NCBI GenBank assembly: GCA_963695505.1
Contig: CAVOGX010000007.1
Span: 62,001 to 126,000, forward strand
Origin: JACSRF01 sp963695505
GTDB lineage: Bacteria > Chloroflexota > Anaerolineae > Promineifilales > Promineifilaceae
DNA length: 64,000 bases
Reading direction: 5' to 3'
The notes beneath the pieces were generated by a model, which did no database searches, was not told where the DNA came from, and was given only the letters and a program-made list of their open reading frames with translations. A program made the translations under genes and the position numbers. Below, piece by piece: positions 10,703 through 19,515 of this stretch; the stretch's first letter is position 1; the number at the start of each line of letters is the position of its first letter.

Positions 10703-11857
10703 TCAGACGCGGCGGTAGGGATTAAACAGCTTCTCCCATTCGTCCAAAGCGTATCTATCCGTCATGCCGGCAATGTAATCGGTGATGACCCGCGGCAGCG
10801 GTGTATCCTGCAAGCGACTTTGTGTTGGTGCTGGCAGCATGGCCGGTTCTTGCATGTATGCTTCAAAGATTTCGCGAATGAAGCGCTCGGCCTTAGTCTG
10901 CATGCGCACCAGGCGGTAGTGCCTGTACATGCGTTCATAGAGGAATTTTTTGAGTGCCTTGATTTTTTGACCAAACTCCGCTTCGTACTCCACGACGTTT
11001 TCATGGTGTAACTGGAGCTTTTCGGGGGTGTCAATCCGGTGCTGTTCCAATTGAACGGCCGTATGCTCAAAGACGCTGGTCACCGACTGGCCAATCAGCT
11101 CACGGATGATTTCCCGGCGCGTCATCTGGTCCAACGGTTGGTCCCGCCGCCAGCCAGCCCAGTTCGACAATTCCTGCCAGATAACCAGTTCATCCAGCTC
11201 TTGCGGCGTAAAAAGCCCCGCCCGCAGCCCATCTTCCAGATCGTGGGCGTTATAGGCTATCTCGTCTGCTAAATTGGCAATTTGCGCCTCCAAGGAAGCC
11301 CGTTTTTCCGGCTCATACCCGGTGGCGTCACTTTTGTCATAAGCTGTCTCATGCTTAATCATCCCCTCGCGGGTTTCATAAGTCAGGTTCAAACCAGGGA
11401 AATCGGGAAAGCGCTGTTCCAATTCGGTCACAACGCGATAGCTTTGGGTATTGTGGTTAAAACCACCATGTTCGGCCATTACCTTGTTGAGAATATGCTC
11501 CCCGGCATGACCAAAGGGGGCATGGCCCAGGTCGTGGGCCAGGCAGATAGCCTCGGTCAAATATTCGTTTGCGCCTAATCCGCGGGCCAGGGAACGGCCG
11601 AGTTGCGAAACTTCCAAAGTATGCGTCAGACGGGTGCGGTAATGGTCGCCTTCATAAAAGACGAAGACCTGGGTTTTGTATTCCAGGCGGCGAAAGGCGG
11701 TGGTATGGATAATCCGGTCACGGTCCCGCTCAAAAGCAGTGCGGGTGGTGGACTCGGTTTCAGGATACACCCGACCGCGGGATTCGGCGCTTTTGAGCGC
11801 GTACGGAGCCAGAGAAGCGGCTTCAATTTTTTCGCGTTTTTCGCGGTAGAATTTCAT
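10703..11857 (-). CDS. dgt: deoxyguanosinetriphosphate triphosphohydrolase-like HD protein
   Basis: Hydrolyses dNTPs, classically dGTP, to deoxynucleoside and triphosphate. The HD-domain metal ligands are visible: H79 in RLTHTLEVSQ, H108-D109 in AHDLGHAPFGHAGE, and the distal Asp in NLADEIAYNAHDLEDG. The N-terminus has the family's FERDRDRIIHTTAFRRLEYKTQVF. Length is 384 residues, typical for the short dGTPase subfamily. AAGGAG lies 7 nt before ATG. It is first of the dgt-aspC pair. Confidence 0.9.
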   Translation of the reverse strand: MKFYREKREKIEAASLAPYALKSAESRGRVYPETESTTRTAFERDRDRIIHTTAFRRLEYKTQVFVFYEGDHYRTRLTHTLEVSQLGRSLARGLGANEYLTEAICLAHDLGHAPFGHAGEHILNKVMAEHGGFNHNTQSYRVVTELEQRFPDFPGLNLTYETREGMIKHETAYDKSDATGYEPEKRASLEAQIANLADEIAYNAHDLEDGLRAGLFTPQELDELVIWQELSNWAGWRRDQPLDQMTRREIIRELIGQSVTSVFEHTAVQLEQHRIDTPEKLQLHHENVVEYEAEFGQKIKALKKFLYERMYRHYRLVRMQTKAERFIREIFEAYMQEPAMLPAPTQSRLQDTPLPRVITDYIAGMTDRYALDEWEKLFNPYRRV

Positions 11858-12000
11858 GATTTACTCCTTGGGAAATTTCATGGGATGAAAAGTGTATTTT
11901 CATACCAGGAACCTGGGCGTGCGGCAGCAGAACAGGTTGTAAATTCTAAGTTGGGAGATGGTTGTACACAGCTTCCTAACTTGCCATAAACTATGGGCAA

Positions 12001-12039
12001 GTGTAACATAATCATATAGGTGTAGCTATGGGGTTACAC
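12001..12039. promoter_or_regulatory. inverted repeat in the dgt/LysM divergent gap
   Basis: GTGTAAC (12001-12007) and GTTACAC (12033-12039) are exact complements separated by 25 nt, in the 270-nt divergent region between dgt and the LysM gene. The same half-site occurs before higB. It could be an operator or looped site; no promoter elements were confidently assigned. Confidence 0.35.
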
Positions 12040-12127
12040 GGGCTTTTAATGTGGTTTCCAGGGTTGTGGTAACGGCTGCAGCAGGTCGTCCTGGACCAGT
12101 CAGGCCTAATCTCTAAGGTGGTGCGCG

Positions 12128-12826
12128 ATGCCCAAAATCCAATCTTCCATCGTCGTTTTGATGATTATCATGGCTATTGTGTTTGGCGTGGGCGGGTATC
12201 TGATTCTGGCTTTCCTGCAAAACCGCCCCGATACGCCTGAAGGCACTGTGCCGCAGCTTGTCAACGATACGGAAGTGCTGCTTACCTTTAACCCTGAAAA
12301 CGCCGTGCGTATCGTCGGCGCGGCCGGCCCGGCCATTGGCGCTGAAGGGGCCCAGCCCCAGGTGCAGCTCCCTGCCGACAATACCGCGCAAACACAACCG
12401 CTTCCGGCCGTCGAACCGACCCAAGAACAGTTTGACAATGCTGCCCAGCAAGCAGCCCCCCCCACAGAAACGCCGCCTCCGCCGACGGCCGCCCCAACGG
12501 CTGTGCCGGAGAAAATCATCATTGTGCAATACCAGGTGCAGGGCAGCGACAGTCTGTACAGCATCTCTGAGCGCATTGACACTTCCATCGCCCTGATGGC
12601 CTCGTACGGTCTTTCTGCGACATCGCTGACACCAGGAGCAGTCATTGACCTGCCGGTGGGCAATCCCGCTTACTGCCCCGGGCGGCGACCTTACGCCGTG
12701 GGCGAAGGGGACACGGCCTTTAGCATTGGCCGGCGTTTTGGCATCACGGCCCAGGATTTGCAGGCCATCAACGGATTGGATGCGAACTTTACGGTGCGGG
12801 TGGCAGACATTATTTGTGTGCCGTAA
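12128..12826 (+). CDS. membrane-anchored protein with two LysM-like domains
   Basis: 232 residues. An N-terminal membrane helix (about residues 8-29, VVLMIIMAIVFGVGGYLIL) is followed by a Pro/Thr/Ala-rich extracellular linker (residues 75-130) and two LysM-like modules: YQVQGSDSLYSISERIDTS (about 137-180) and YAVGEGDTAFSIGRRFGIT (about 190-232). LysM domains bind peptidoglycan-type glycans, so this is probably a surface protein attached to or sensing the envelope. AAGGTGG lies upstream of ATG 12128. It stands 25 nt before the M24 gene, suggesting co-transcription. Confidence 0.8.
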   Translation: MPKIQSSIVVLMIIMAIVFGVGGYLILAFLQNRPDTPEGTVPQLVNDTEVLLTFNPENAVRIVGAAGPAIGAEGAQPQVQLPADNTAQTQPLPAVEPTQEQFDNAAQQAAPPTETPPPPTAAPTAVPEKIIIVQYQVQGSDSLYSISERIDTSIALMASYGLSATSLTPGAVIDLPVGNPAYCPGRRPYAVGEGDTAFSIGRRFGITAQDLQAINGLDANFTVRVADIICVP

Positions 12827-12851
12827 CCAGAGGACGACCCCCAAAAAAATC

Positions 12852-14063
12852 ATGAGCCAGACCCTTCATTCTCTCCAAATTTCGCGGGCGGAGTTTAACG
12901 GCCGTTGCCAGACCCTGCTACATATCATTCAAGAGCAAAACTGGACGGGCGCTGTCTTGTTCGACAGCGTCAACATTCTGTACTTCACCGGTTTCGCCTT
13001 CATCCCCACCGAGCGCCCCATTGTCTTTGTGCTCAGCGCGGCGGGGGAACGGGCTATGTACGTGCCCCGGCTGGAGGTAGAGCACGCCAAATCGAGCACC
13101 GAGCTGGACCGCATCGACCACTACCTGGAATATCCCGGTGAAACCCACCCCGCCGCAGGACTGAAGCAAATGCTGGCAACCATGGGCATGCTTAAAGAAG
13201 GGCGTATTCTGGGGGCTGACAGCGACGGCTATCCCTGGATTTTGGGTCACGAAGGGCCTGCGCTCAGCAATTCGACGGGCATGAAAATTGCCAACGCCCA
13301 GGCAGCCATCAACCGCATGCAGGCTGTCAAAAGCGAGGCCGAACTGGCGTTAATTCGGGAAAGCTGTAAATGGGGACACCTGGCCCACGTGCTGCTGCAG
13401 CGGTATACGGCCGTAAACGTCACCGAAACCTATGCCAGCCAGCGGGCCAGCATGGAAGCCACCCTGACCATGATGGACGCCATCGGCCCCCTGTACCGCG
13501 CCATGAGCATGTGGAGCAGCGGCCCCGGCGCGGGATATCGCGGGCAAATTGGGCGCAATGCGGCCATCCCTCACGCCCTGGCCAACAACATCACCTTTCA
13601 ACCGGGAGACGTGCTAGTGACGGGCGCCGGTTGCCCCATGTGGGGGTACAACTCGGAGCTGGAGCGCACCATGTTTGTGGGCGAGCCCAACGGCCGGCAG
13701 CAGGAGATGTTTGCGCACATGAAGGCGGCCCAGGAAGTGGCCTTTGCGGCCATGAAACCCGGTGCGCGCTGTTGCGACGTGGATACGGTCGTGCGCGGCT
13801 ATTACGAGAAACAGAACCTGATGCCCGCCTGGAAACACCACACCGGCCACGCCATCGGCCTGCGCTACCACGAAGGCCCATTCCTGGATACTGGCGACAA
13901 CACCGTTTTGCAGCGGGGCATGGTCTTCACCGTGGAGCCCGGCTTCTACGCGTCAGACCTGGGCGGCTTTCGTCACTCAGACACGGTGGCCATCACGTCC
14001 GACGGCATCGAGATCATGACGTACTACCCGCGCGACTGGCAAAGCCTGGTGATCCCCCTCTAG
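12852..14063 (+). CDS. creatinase-like M24 family protein with altered metal ligands
   Basis: 403 residues from ATG 12852. An N-terminal creatinase domain (about 1-150) precedes a pita-bread M24 domain. Of the five metal ligands of M24 aminopeptidases only the His (HHTGHAIGLRYHEG) and one Glu (VFTVEPGFY) are present. The two Asp positions read G and E (TGAGCPMWGYNSELERT) and the last Glu position reads Ser (GGFRHSDTVAIT). These substitutions resemble creatinase, which works without metal. A hydrolase or lyase acting on a small molecule is thus likelier than a proline peptidase. The family is certain; the substrate is not. The next gene starts 2 nt after the stop, so the two are translationally coupled. 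Confidence 0.8.
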   Translation: MSQTLHSLQISRAEFNGRCQTLLHIIQEQNWTGAVLFDSVNILYFTGFAFIPTERPIVFVLSAAGERAMYVPRLEVEHAKSSTELDRIDHYLEYPGETHPAAGLKQMLATMGMLKEGRILGADSDGYPWILGHEGPALSNSTGMKIANAQAAINRMQAVKSEAELALIRESCKWGHLAHVLLQRYTAVNVTETYASQRASMEATLTMMDAIGPLYRAMSMWSSGPGAGYRGQIGRNAAIPHALANNITFQPGDVLVTGAGCPMWGYNSELERTMFVGEPNGRQQEMFAHMKAAQEVAFAAMKPGARCCDVDTVVRGYYEKQNLMPAWKHHTGHAIGLRYHEGPFLDTGDNTVLQRGMVFTVEPGFYASDLGGFRHSDTVAITSDGIEIMTYYPRDWQSLVIPL

Positions 14064-14065
14064 TA

Positions 14066-15226
14066 ATGAAGAGCAAGAAAACCTCTTATGCGGTTTGGCT
14101 GGCGCCGCTGCTGCTGGCTCCCCTGCTGGCCGGATTGAGTTATGGCCTGATGCTGCTGCTGATTACGCCGCCAGGCTGGGCCGTTGGGGTGGAGTCCGCA
14201 GAACGCGCTGTGCAAAGGGAAACGGCCGTTGCCAGCCCCACACAGCCCGCCCAACCTGCGCCCACAGCAACGGCTGCGCCTGTGGGATTCAGCCGCAGCA
14301 ATCCCCACCCCGTGGGCAGCACCGTCTCCCTCACCCATTGGAACGTGGCCGTCGTTGGCGAACCCATTCGCGGTCAGGAGGCGTGGGAAATGCTCCGCGA
14401 AGCCAATATGTTCAACGATCCCCCTGCCGCCGGGCAGGAGTACCTACTGGTACAAATGGGTATCGCCCACACTCGTGGCACCTCTGAAGAAGAGACCCTG
14501 GGCCTGCACGTCACCGGCTCCACCAACGTGATTCATTTCAGCTTTGACAACGGGCAGGTGCCGCCAGAACCCATTTTGGACAACAGCCTGCCCGGCCCGG
14601 CCAAAAGCCAGGGTTGGGAAGTTTATAACCTGGCAGAAGGGGAAGTAAACCTGGTGCTGATTATTGACGACCTGGACAATTATGAAGAGCCAACGCAGTA
14701 TCTGGCGCTGACTGACGCGCCGCCGCCCGCCATTCCCACGGCCGAATTGACCAGCATCCAGCGCACGAACGTGGGCGTCACGACCCAAGAGCCAGCCGGC
14801 ATGGGTGACATTGCTACGTCAGCGGAATGGCAAGTTCAGGTGCTGGAGGTCGTGCGCGGCGAGTCCGCATGGCAGGCGCTCCAAGAAACCAACCAGTACA
14901 ATGATCCGCCGCCAGCCGGTTTTGAGTACGTGCTGGTGCGCGCCCGCGTGCGCTACCTGGGCCTGACGGACGAAGCCCAGTCCATCAGCCGGTTTAGCAA
15001 CTTTGTGGCCCTGAACAGCAGCGAGGAGGCTTACGAAGGGCCCTCTTTGGTGGTGCCTGCCCCAGAACTCTCCGGCAGCCTCTTTCCTGGGGGAGAAATA
15101 ACTGGCTGGCTGGCTTTGCAGGTGGCCGACAATGATGCGGCTCCCTTACTAAAGTTTGAACCGTACTCTTTTGGTGATTCCGACGCCGAAGTGCGCTATT
15201 TCTGGCTGGGGGGATTCGGCCGTTAA
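14066..15226 (+). CDS. secreted or membrane-anchored protein with duplicated DUF4352-like domain
   Basis: 386 residues from ATG 14066. The frame stays open far upstream, but that stretch overlaps the M24 gene. One N-terminal membrane helix (about 7-35) is followed by a Pro/Thr/Ala linker and two copies of a beta-rich domain (about 75-230 and 255-386). The copies share the motifs NMFNDPPAAGQEYLLV and NQYNDPPPAGFEYVLV, so they arose by internal duplication. The fold resembles DUF4352/telokin-like extracellular domains. Function is unknown. It is coupled to the M24 gene by a 2-nt gap. Confidence 0.7.
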   Translation: MKSKKTSYAVWLAPLLLAPLLAGLSYGLMLLLITPPGWAVGVESAERAVQRETAVASPTQPAQPAPTATAAPVGFSRSNPHPVGSTVSLTHWNVAVVGEPIRGQEAWEMLREANMFNDPPAAGQEYLLVQMGIAHTRGTSEEETLGLHVTGSTNVIHFSFDNGQVPPEPILDNSLPGPAKSQGWEVYNLAEGEVNLVLIIDDLDNYEEPTQYLALTDAPPPAIPTAELTSIQRTNVGVTTQEPAGMGDIATSAEWQVQVLEVVRGESAWQALQETNQYNDPPPAGFEYVLVRARVRYLGLTDEAQSISRFSNFVALNSSEEAYEGPSLVVPAPELSGSLFPGGEITGWLALQVADNDAAPLLKFEPYSFGDSDAEVRYFWLGGFGR

Positions 15227-15260
15227 CGTTTCAGTTCATATCGATGGCCGAACCCCGACA

Positions 15261-15318
15261 AATGTCACCCAGACAAGTGACATTCTTCCAAGGAAAAGGC
15301 CGGTTTACGGCGTATAAT
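15261..15318 (+). promoter_or_regulatory. palindromic site and -10 element upstream of pgk
   Basis: AATGTCAC (15261-15268) and GTGACATT (15277-15284) form a perfect 8-bp inverted repeat with an 8-nt centre. A consensus TATAAT follows at 15313-15318, 102 nt before the pgk start. No good -35 hexamer is present at the right distance, which is what one expects of an activator-dependent promoter. The site is a candidate operator; the regulator is unknown. Confidence 0.5.
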
Positions 15319-15419
15319 AGCCTGTGGAATGGTCGCCGCCGCCAGACCGGCTGCGCGGCCATTATTTTGCCAATTCAACAGCGATTCGCTGGATTTGTTT
15401 ATAAGGAGTGTGGAGACCC

Positions 15420-16625
15420 ATGAACAAAAAAACTGTAAAAGATATTGACCTGAAGGGAAAGAAGGCTCTGGTCCGCGTAGATTTTAACGTGCCTTTGAGC
15501 AGCAAAGACCCCAACGACCACATCACGGTGACCGACGACACCCGCATTCAGGCGGCGCTGCCGACGCTGAATTATTTACTAGAGCACGGCGCGGCGCTGA
15601 TTCTCTGCTCGCACCTGGGCCGCCCCAAGACGGCCGATGACAAGCAGTTTGCCATGGACCCAGTGGCAGCGCGGCTGAGCGAACTGCTGGGCCGCCCCGT
15701 CAAAAAGATGGACGAGGTAGTTGGCAGCAGCGTCACTGCCGCCGTAAAAGCCATGCAGCCCGGGGACGTAATTTTACTGGAAAACACGCGCTTTGATCCC
15801 CGGGAAAAGAAGAATGACCCGGAACTGTCGGCGCAGCTAGCGTCGCTGGCGGACGTGTACGTGAACGATGCTTTTGGCTCGGCGCACCGCGCTCATGCCA
15901 GCACAGAAGGGGTGGCTAAAGCTCTGGACGGGCCATCCGTGGCAGGCTTTTTGATGGGTAAGGAGCTGGACGCCCTGGGAACGGCTGTTTCCAATCCACC
16001 TCATCCCTACATTGCCATCATGGGCGGGGCCAAAATCTCCGACAAAATCCTGCTCATCGACAATCTGCTGAAAACGGCCGATCTCATCCTCATTGGCGGC
16101 GGCATGGCCAACACCTTTTTGCGCGCCCAGGGGTGCGAGCTGGGCACCTCGCTAGTCGAAGCCGAGGCGCTCGCTGAAGCAAGCCGCCTGCTGGACGTGG
16201 CCGCCGCGCGGCTGGTGCTGCCCGTGGACGTGGTGGTAGCCCCCGAGTTCAAGGCTGAGGCTCCGGCCACGGTGGTTCCCGTCAACGAGATTCCCGCCAA
16301 CCAGATGGCGCTGGACATTGGCCCCCAAACCCTGGCGCTGTTCCAGAAGAAACTGGCCGGGGCCAAGCTGGTGGTGTGGAATGGCCCCATGGGCGTATTT
16401 GAGTTCGAAGCCTTTGCCAAGGGTACCAACGAGCTGGCGCAGGTGCTGGCCAAAGCCGTTGACGCCGGCGCCCAGGTCATGATTGGCGGGGGTGATTCGG
16501 CGGCGGCAGTAAAGAATGCTGGCCTCACCGAGAAGATGACCCACGTCAGCACCGGCGGCGGAGCCAGCCTGGAGCTGCTCGAAGGCAAGGAGCTGCCCGG
16601 CATCGCCGCGCTGGATGACAAATAG
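15420..16625 (+). CDS. pgk: phosphoglycerate kinase
   Basis: Glycolytic kinase converting 1,3-bisphosphoglycerate and ADP to 3-phosphoglycerate and ATP. 401 residues from ATG 15420 with AAGGAG at 15403-15408; a GTG at 15408 overlaps that site and is rejected. Diagnostic segments are KKALVRVDFNVPLS, LILCSHLGRPK, ENTRFDPREKKND, VNDAFGSAHRAHAST, the hinge MGGAKISDKI, the nucleotide site VWNGPMGVFEFEAF and the C-terminal GGGDSAAAVKNAG. Complete and canonical. It is monocistronic, between a regulated-looking promoter and a strong terminator. Confidence 0.97.
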   Translation: MNKKTVKDIDLKGKKALVRVDFNVPLSSKDPNDHITVTDDTRIQAALPTLNYLLEHGAALILCSHLGRPKTADDKQFAMDPVAARLSELLGRPVKKMDEVVGSSVTAAVKAMQPGDVILLENTRFDPREKKNDPELSAQLASLADVYVNDAFGSAHRAHASTEGVAKALDGPSVAGFLMGKELDALGTAVSNPPHPYIAIMGGAKISDKILLIDNLLKTADLILIGGGMANTFLRAQGCELGTSLVEAEALAEASRLLDVAAARLVLPVDVVVAPEFKAEAPATVVPVNEIPANQMALDIGPQTLALFQKKLAGAKLVVWNGPMGVFEFEAFAKGTNELAQVLAKAVDAGAQVMIGGGDSAAAVKNAGLTEKMTHVSTGGGASLELLEGKELPGIAALDDK

Positions 16626-16647
16626 ATTGCCGCTTTTAAGCGTATGT

Positions 16648-16680
16648 AAAAAGAGGGTGGTTCGAGCCACCCTCTTTTTT
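16648..16680. terminator. bidirectional rho-independent terminator after pgk
   Basis: AAGAGGGTGG (16651-16660) pairs perfectly with CCACCCTCTT (16667-16676) around a TTCGAG loop, flanked by A-run and T-run, so it can terminate both pgk and the convergent gene whose stop lies at 16679. Confidence 0.9.
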
Positions 16681-17140
16681 ATTCTTCGGATTCGGTAGGG
16701 GGATTTTTTTGCGGGGTAAGGCGTGCGGCCAGGCTGCTTAAACGCTGGCTGAGCCAGTGCAGCCCTTTGGCGGTGCCTGTTTTCGCTTCTGCTTTCCAAT
16801 CGGTTTCGCGCAGGCGGGTCTGTACGGCCGTTACCCGTTCCTGGGCCTGCCTTTCAGCCGTTTGCCGCACCTGGTTGCCAATGACTTCGGTGCCTTTTGC
16901 CGCAGCGGCCGTGGCCCCTTTGCGCATGCCCCGTGTTACCTTGCGCCGCGCCTCCGAGCGCCAGACGCGCCGGGCTGCTTTTCCCGCGCCCTTGCCAATC
17001 TTTTTGGCCGCCTGCCGGGCACGCGCGCCAGAGCGTCCGCCAGGGACTTCGGGAACCAACGGTGGTTCTTCTACCACCGGTATTGTTGTTGCGTCCTCTT
17101 CCTCGGGAATGAGTATTTTGATGGGGATTTCATCAGACAT
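16679..17140 (-). CDS. small basic Ala/Arg-rich hypothetical protein
   Basis: 153 residues. The N-terminal third is acidic with hydrophobic Pro-Val-Glu stretches (EEEDATTIPVVEEPPLVPEV). The rest is strongly basic and alanine-rich (ARQAAKKIGKGAGKAARR), predicted helical, with no membrane segment or known domain. The charge pattern could suit nucleic-acid or membrane-surface binding, but nothing proves it. AAGGAG lies 9 nt before ATG. It ends at the terminator shared with pgk. Confidence 0.55.
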   Translation of the reverse strand: MSDEIPIKILIPEEEDATTIPVVEEPPLVPEVPGGRSGARARQAAKKIGKGAGKAARRVWRSEARRKVTRGMRKGATAAAAKGTEVIGNQVRQTAERQAQERVTAVQTRLRETDWKAEAKTGTAKGLHWLSQRLSSLAARLTPQKNPPTESEE

Positions 17141-17412
17141 AGGTTTGCGCTCCTTGTGTCAATCTACTCTGTTTACGCGTGAAGCTGCCTACGGTTGCAA
17201 AAATGGCGCTCCAGGCAGAGATGCCATCAGCCAGATGCTGCACCTCCCAAAGCGGGGTTTGACCTCCAGTCCAAAAAAGTCCTGCGCTGTGTGTCCTCTG
17301 TCGCCGCAAAAAATTGCTACGTAATCCTTGTTTAGGTAACAATTATAACAACCCTTGACGAACACGCTGTAAGACCGTTATGATTCTGTTATTCTTTTGC
17401 TGGAGAAAAGGG

Positions 17413-17886
17413 ATGGCGTTTTCAATTCACGGTAAACAACTTAAAGATCAATCATTGGCTGCTTGCCGCAACCTGTTCAAGTCGCTGGCTGCACCCCAAA
17501 ATGCAAATATAAACGGCCGTTTCCAGGCGGAGTTCGTCGGTCCCAGTTGGCTGCGCCGGGCTGCCGGGCCAGCTCTGGCCGTAGGTGGGCTGGGCGGCTG
17601 GTGGGGCAAAGATTTTGACGGGCAAGGGGGTGGCCTAAACCTGGTCGAGCAAGATGGCGCGCTGCAAACCCGCATCCCCGTCAGGCTGCAGATTGCCATT
17701 TCGCGCATTGACCACCGCCCCTGCGTGGCCATCATCTACCCCCACGGCTCCCCGTTCCCCTGGCCCCTCATCGAAGACGAGCTGCGCTGGCTGGACGAGC
17801 AAACCTTGCTGGGCCTGACCATGTTCACCAAGGCAGGGCTGCACCGTATCTCATTCCCCTTCCTGCTGCACCGGCAGAATTCATAA
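17413..17886 (+). CDS. hypothetical protein coupled to GMC oxidoreductase
   Basis: 157 residues from ATG 17413. No known domain was recognised. It has a Gly/Trp-rich middle (LAVGGLGGWWGKDF) and a C-terminal half with alternating hydrophobic residues (VRLQIAISRIDHRPCVAIIYPHG), probably a single small alpha/beta domain without signal peptide. Its TAA stop overlaps the next gene's start as TAATG, so the two proteins are made together and may work together. Confidence 0.55.
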   Translation: MAFSIHGKQLKDQSLAACRNLFKSLAAPQNANINGRFQAEFVGPSWLRRAAGPALAVGGLGGWWGKDFDGQGGGLNLVEQDGALQTRIPVRLQIAISRIDHRPCVAIIYPHGSPFPWPLIEDELRWLDEQTLLGLTMFTKAGLHRISFPFLLHRQNS

Positions 17887-19460
17887 TGGATTACGATTTC
17901 ATCGTCGTCGGCAGCGGCTTTGGCGGCAGCGTTTCCGCGCTGCGCCTGGCCGAAAAGGGCTACCGGGTTGCCGTGCTGGAGCAAGGGCGGCGCATTTCAC
18001 CCGAAGACATGGCCCTGGCCGACCGCAGCCCGCGTCACCTGTTCTGGCTGCCGGCCCTGGGCCTGAAAGGGTACTTCCAGCAGAGCCTCTTCCGCCACGT
18101 GACCATTGTGCACGGCGCAGGGGTGGGCGGGGGCAGCCTGGTGTATGCGGCCGTGCTGCTGGAACCGCCGACGGCTTTTTTCCGCGACCCCATCTGGCGC
18201 GATCTGGGCGTAGATTGGCAGGCGGAATTGACGCCCCATTTCGCTACCGCCAGGCAGATGCTGGGCTGCACGCCCAACCCGTACATGGGAGAAATGGATG
18301 ATTATTTGCGGCAAACGGCCGTTTCCCTCAACGCCGCCGACTCCTTCGACACCACGCCCCTGGGCATCTATTTTGGCCAACCTGACGTCACCGCGCCGGA
18401 CCCCTACTTTGGCGGGCGCGGCCCGGCCCGCACCGGCTGCCGCCAGTGTGGAGCTTGCCTTACCGGCTGCCAGTACAATGCCAAAAACAGCCTGGACCAA
18501 AATTACCTCTACCTGGCCGAGAAGTTAGGCGCGGTTTTGCTGCCCGAGAGGCAGGTTACCCACATTTCGGCGCTGAACGAAGGCTACGCCGTGTACGTGG
18601 TCAACCCGCTGGACCGAAAACGGCCGTACACGCCCCTTACCACCCGCAAAGTCATTCTGGCTGCCGGCGTGCTGGGCACCCTCAAAATCCTTTTCCACAG
18701 CCGCGACGTGACGCGCACGCTGCCCCATGTCTCGCCCCAGTTGGGCCAGGTGGTGCGCACCAACAGCGAAGCCATTACCGGCATCCTCTCGCGCAACCCG
18801 GACGCCCAACTGAGTGAGGGCGGCCCGGCCATTACCAGCCATTTTTACGCCAACAGCCACACCCACATCACCCAAAACCGCTTCCCGCCCGGTTATACCT
18901 TCATGAGGTATTACACCGGTCCGCTGGTGGACGGCGCCCGCCCGCTGCCCCGCGCCCTGCAAACCGTGGGCGCTTACCTGCGCCAACCCCGCCGCGCCAC
19001 CGCCTCGGCGCGAAGCCAAAACTGGCACCAGCGCATCAGCGTGCTCTCCACCATGCAGGTGCTGGACAACCAGATTTCATTCAGTTACGGCCGTTCCCCC
19101 CTCACCGGCTTTCGTTATGGCCTGCAATCCCAGTCGGCTGCTGGAAAACGCGCCCCCACCTACATCCCCGAAGCGAACCAGGCTGCGCGCATTTTTGCCC
19201 AGCACAGCGGCGGCGACCCGCAAAACACCCTGCTCGAAAGCGTGGGCAATCTCTCCATCACCGCCCACATTTTAGGCGGTACCCACATGGGCAGCGGTCC
19301 CGAAAATGGCGTCATCGATACCAACCACGAACTGTTCGGGCATCCGGGGCTGTACGTGGTGGACGGTACGGCCGTTTCCGCCAACGTCGGCGTCAATCCC
19401 AGCCTGACCATCACCGCCCTGGCCGAACGCTGCATGGCCCGCATCACCGCCAAAACTTGA
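17886..19460 (+). CDS. GMC family FAD oxidoreductase, cholesterol-oxidase-like
   Basis: 524 residues. The N-terminal FAD-binding motif is VVGSGFGGSVSALRLAEKGYRVAVLEQG (seen in part as GSGFGG), with the GMC signature region GAGVGGGSLVYA near residue 80. A cysteine cluster GCRQCGACLTGC (about 183-194) is typical of the cholesterol-oxidase-like branch, where it may bind an iron-sulfur cluster. The C-terminus has GGTHMGSGPENGVID and the His/Asn region VDGTAVSANVGVNPS. It probably oxidises an alcohol or sterol-like substrate with FAD; the substrate is not determinable. There is no signal peptide. It overlaps its upstream partner by one base. Confidence 0.85.
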   Translation: MDYDFIVVGSGFGGSVSALRLAEKGYRVAVLEQGRRISPEDMALADRSPRHLFWLPALGLKGYFQQSLFRHVTIVHGAGVGGGSLVYAAVLLEPPTAFFRDPIWRDLGVDWQAELTPHFATARQMLGCTPNPYMGEMDDYLRQTAVSLNAADSFDTTPLGIYFGQPDVTAPDPYFGGRGPARTGCRQCGACLTGCQYNAKNSLDQNYLYLAEKLGAVLLPERQVTHISALNEGYAVYVVNPLDRKRPYTPLTTRKVILAAGVLGTLKILFHSRDVTRTLPHVSPQLGQVVRTNSEAITGILSRNPDAQLSEGGPAITSHFYANSHTHITQNRFPPGYTFMRYYTGPLVDGARPLPRALQTVGAYLRQPRRATASARSQNWHQRISVLSTMQVLDNQISFSYGRSPLTGFRYGLQSQSAAGKRAPTYIPEANQAARIFAQHSGGDPQNTLLESVGNLSITAHILGGTHMGSGPENGVIDTNHELFGHPGLYVVDGTAVSANVGVNPSLTITALAERCMARITAKT

Positions 19461-19515
19461 TCGCGACTTTTTGTTCATCAGCAAAACACAGCGTCACCTT
19501 GCAAAGGAGGAGAAT

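Noticed and set aside
13370..14065. Long open frame extending the gene at 14066 upstream by about 230 codons
   Set aside because: It overlaps the M24 gene in another frame and encodes Arg/His/Gly-rich shadow sequence; the membrane-helix start at 14066 is the natural beginning.
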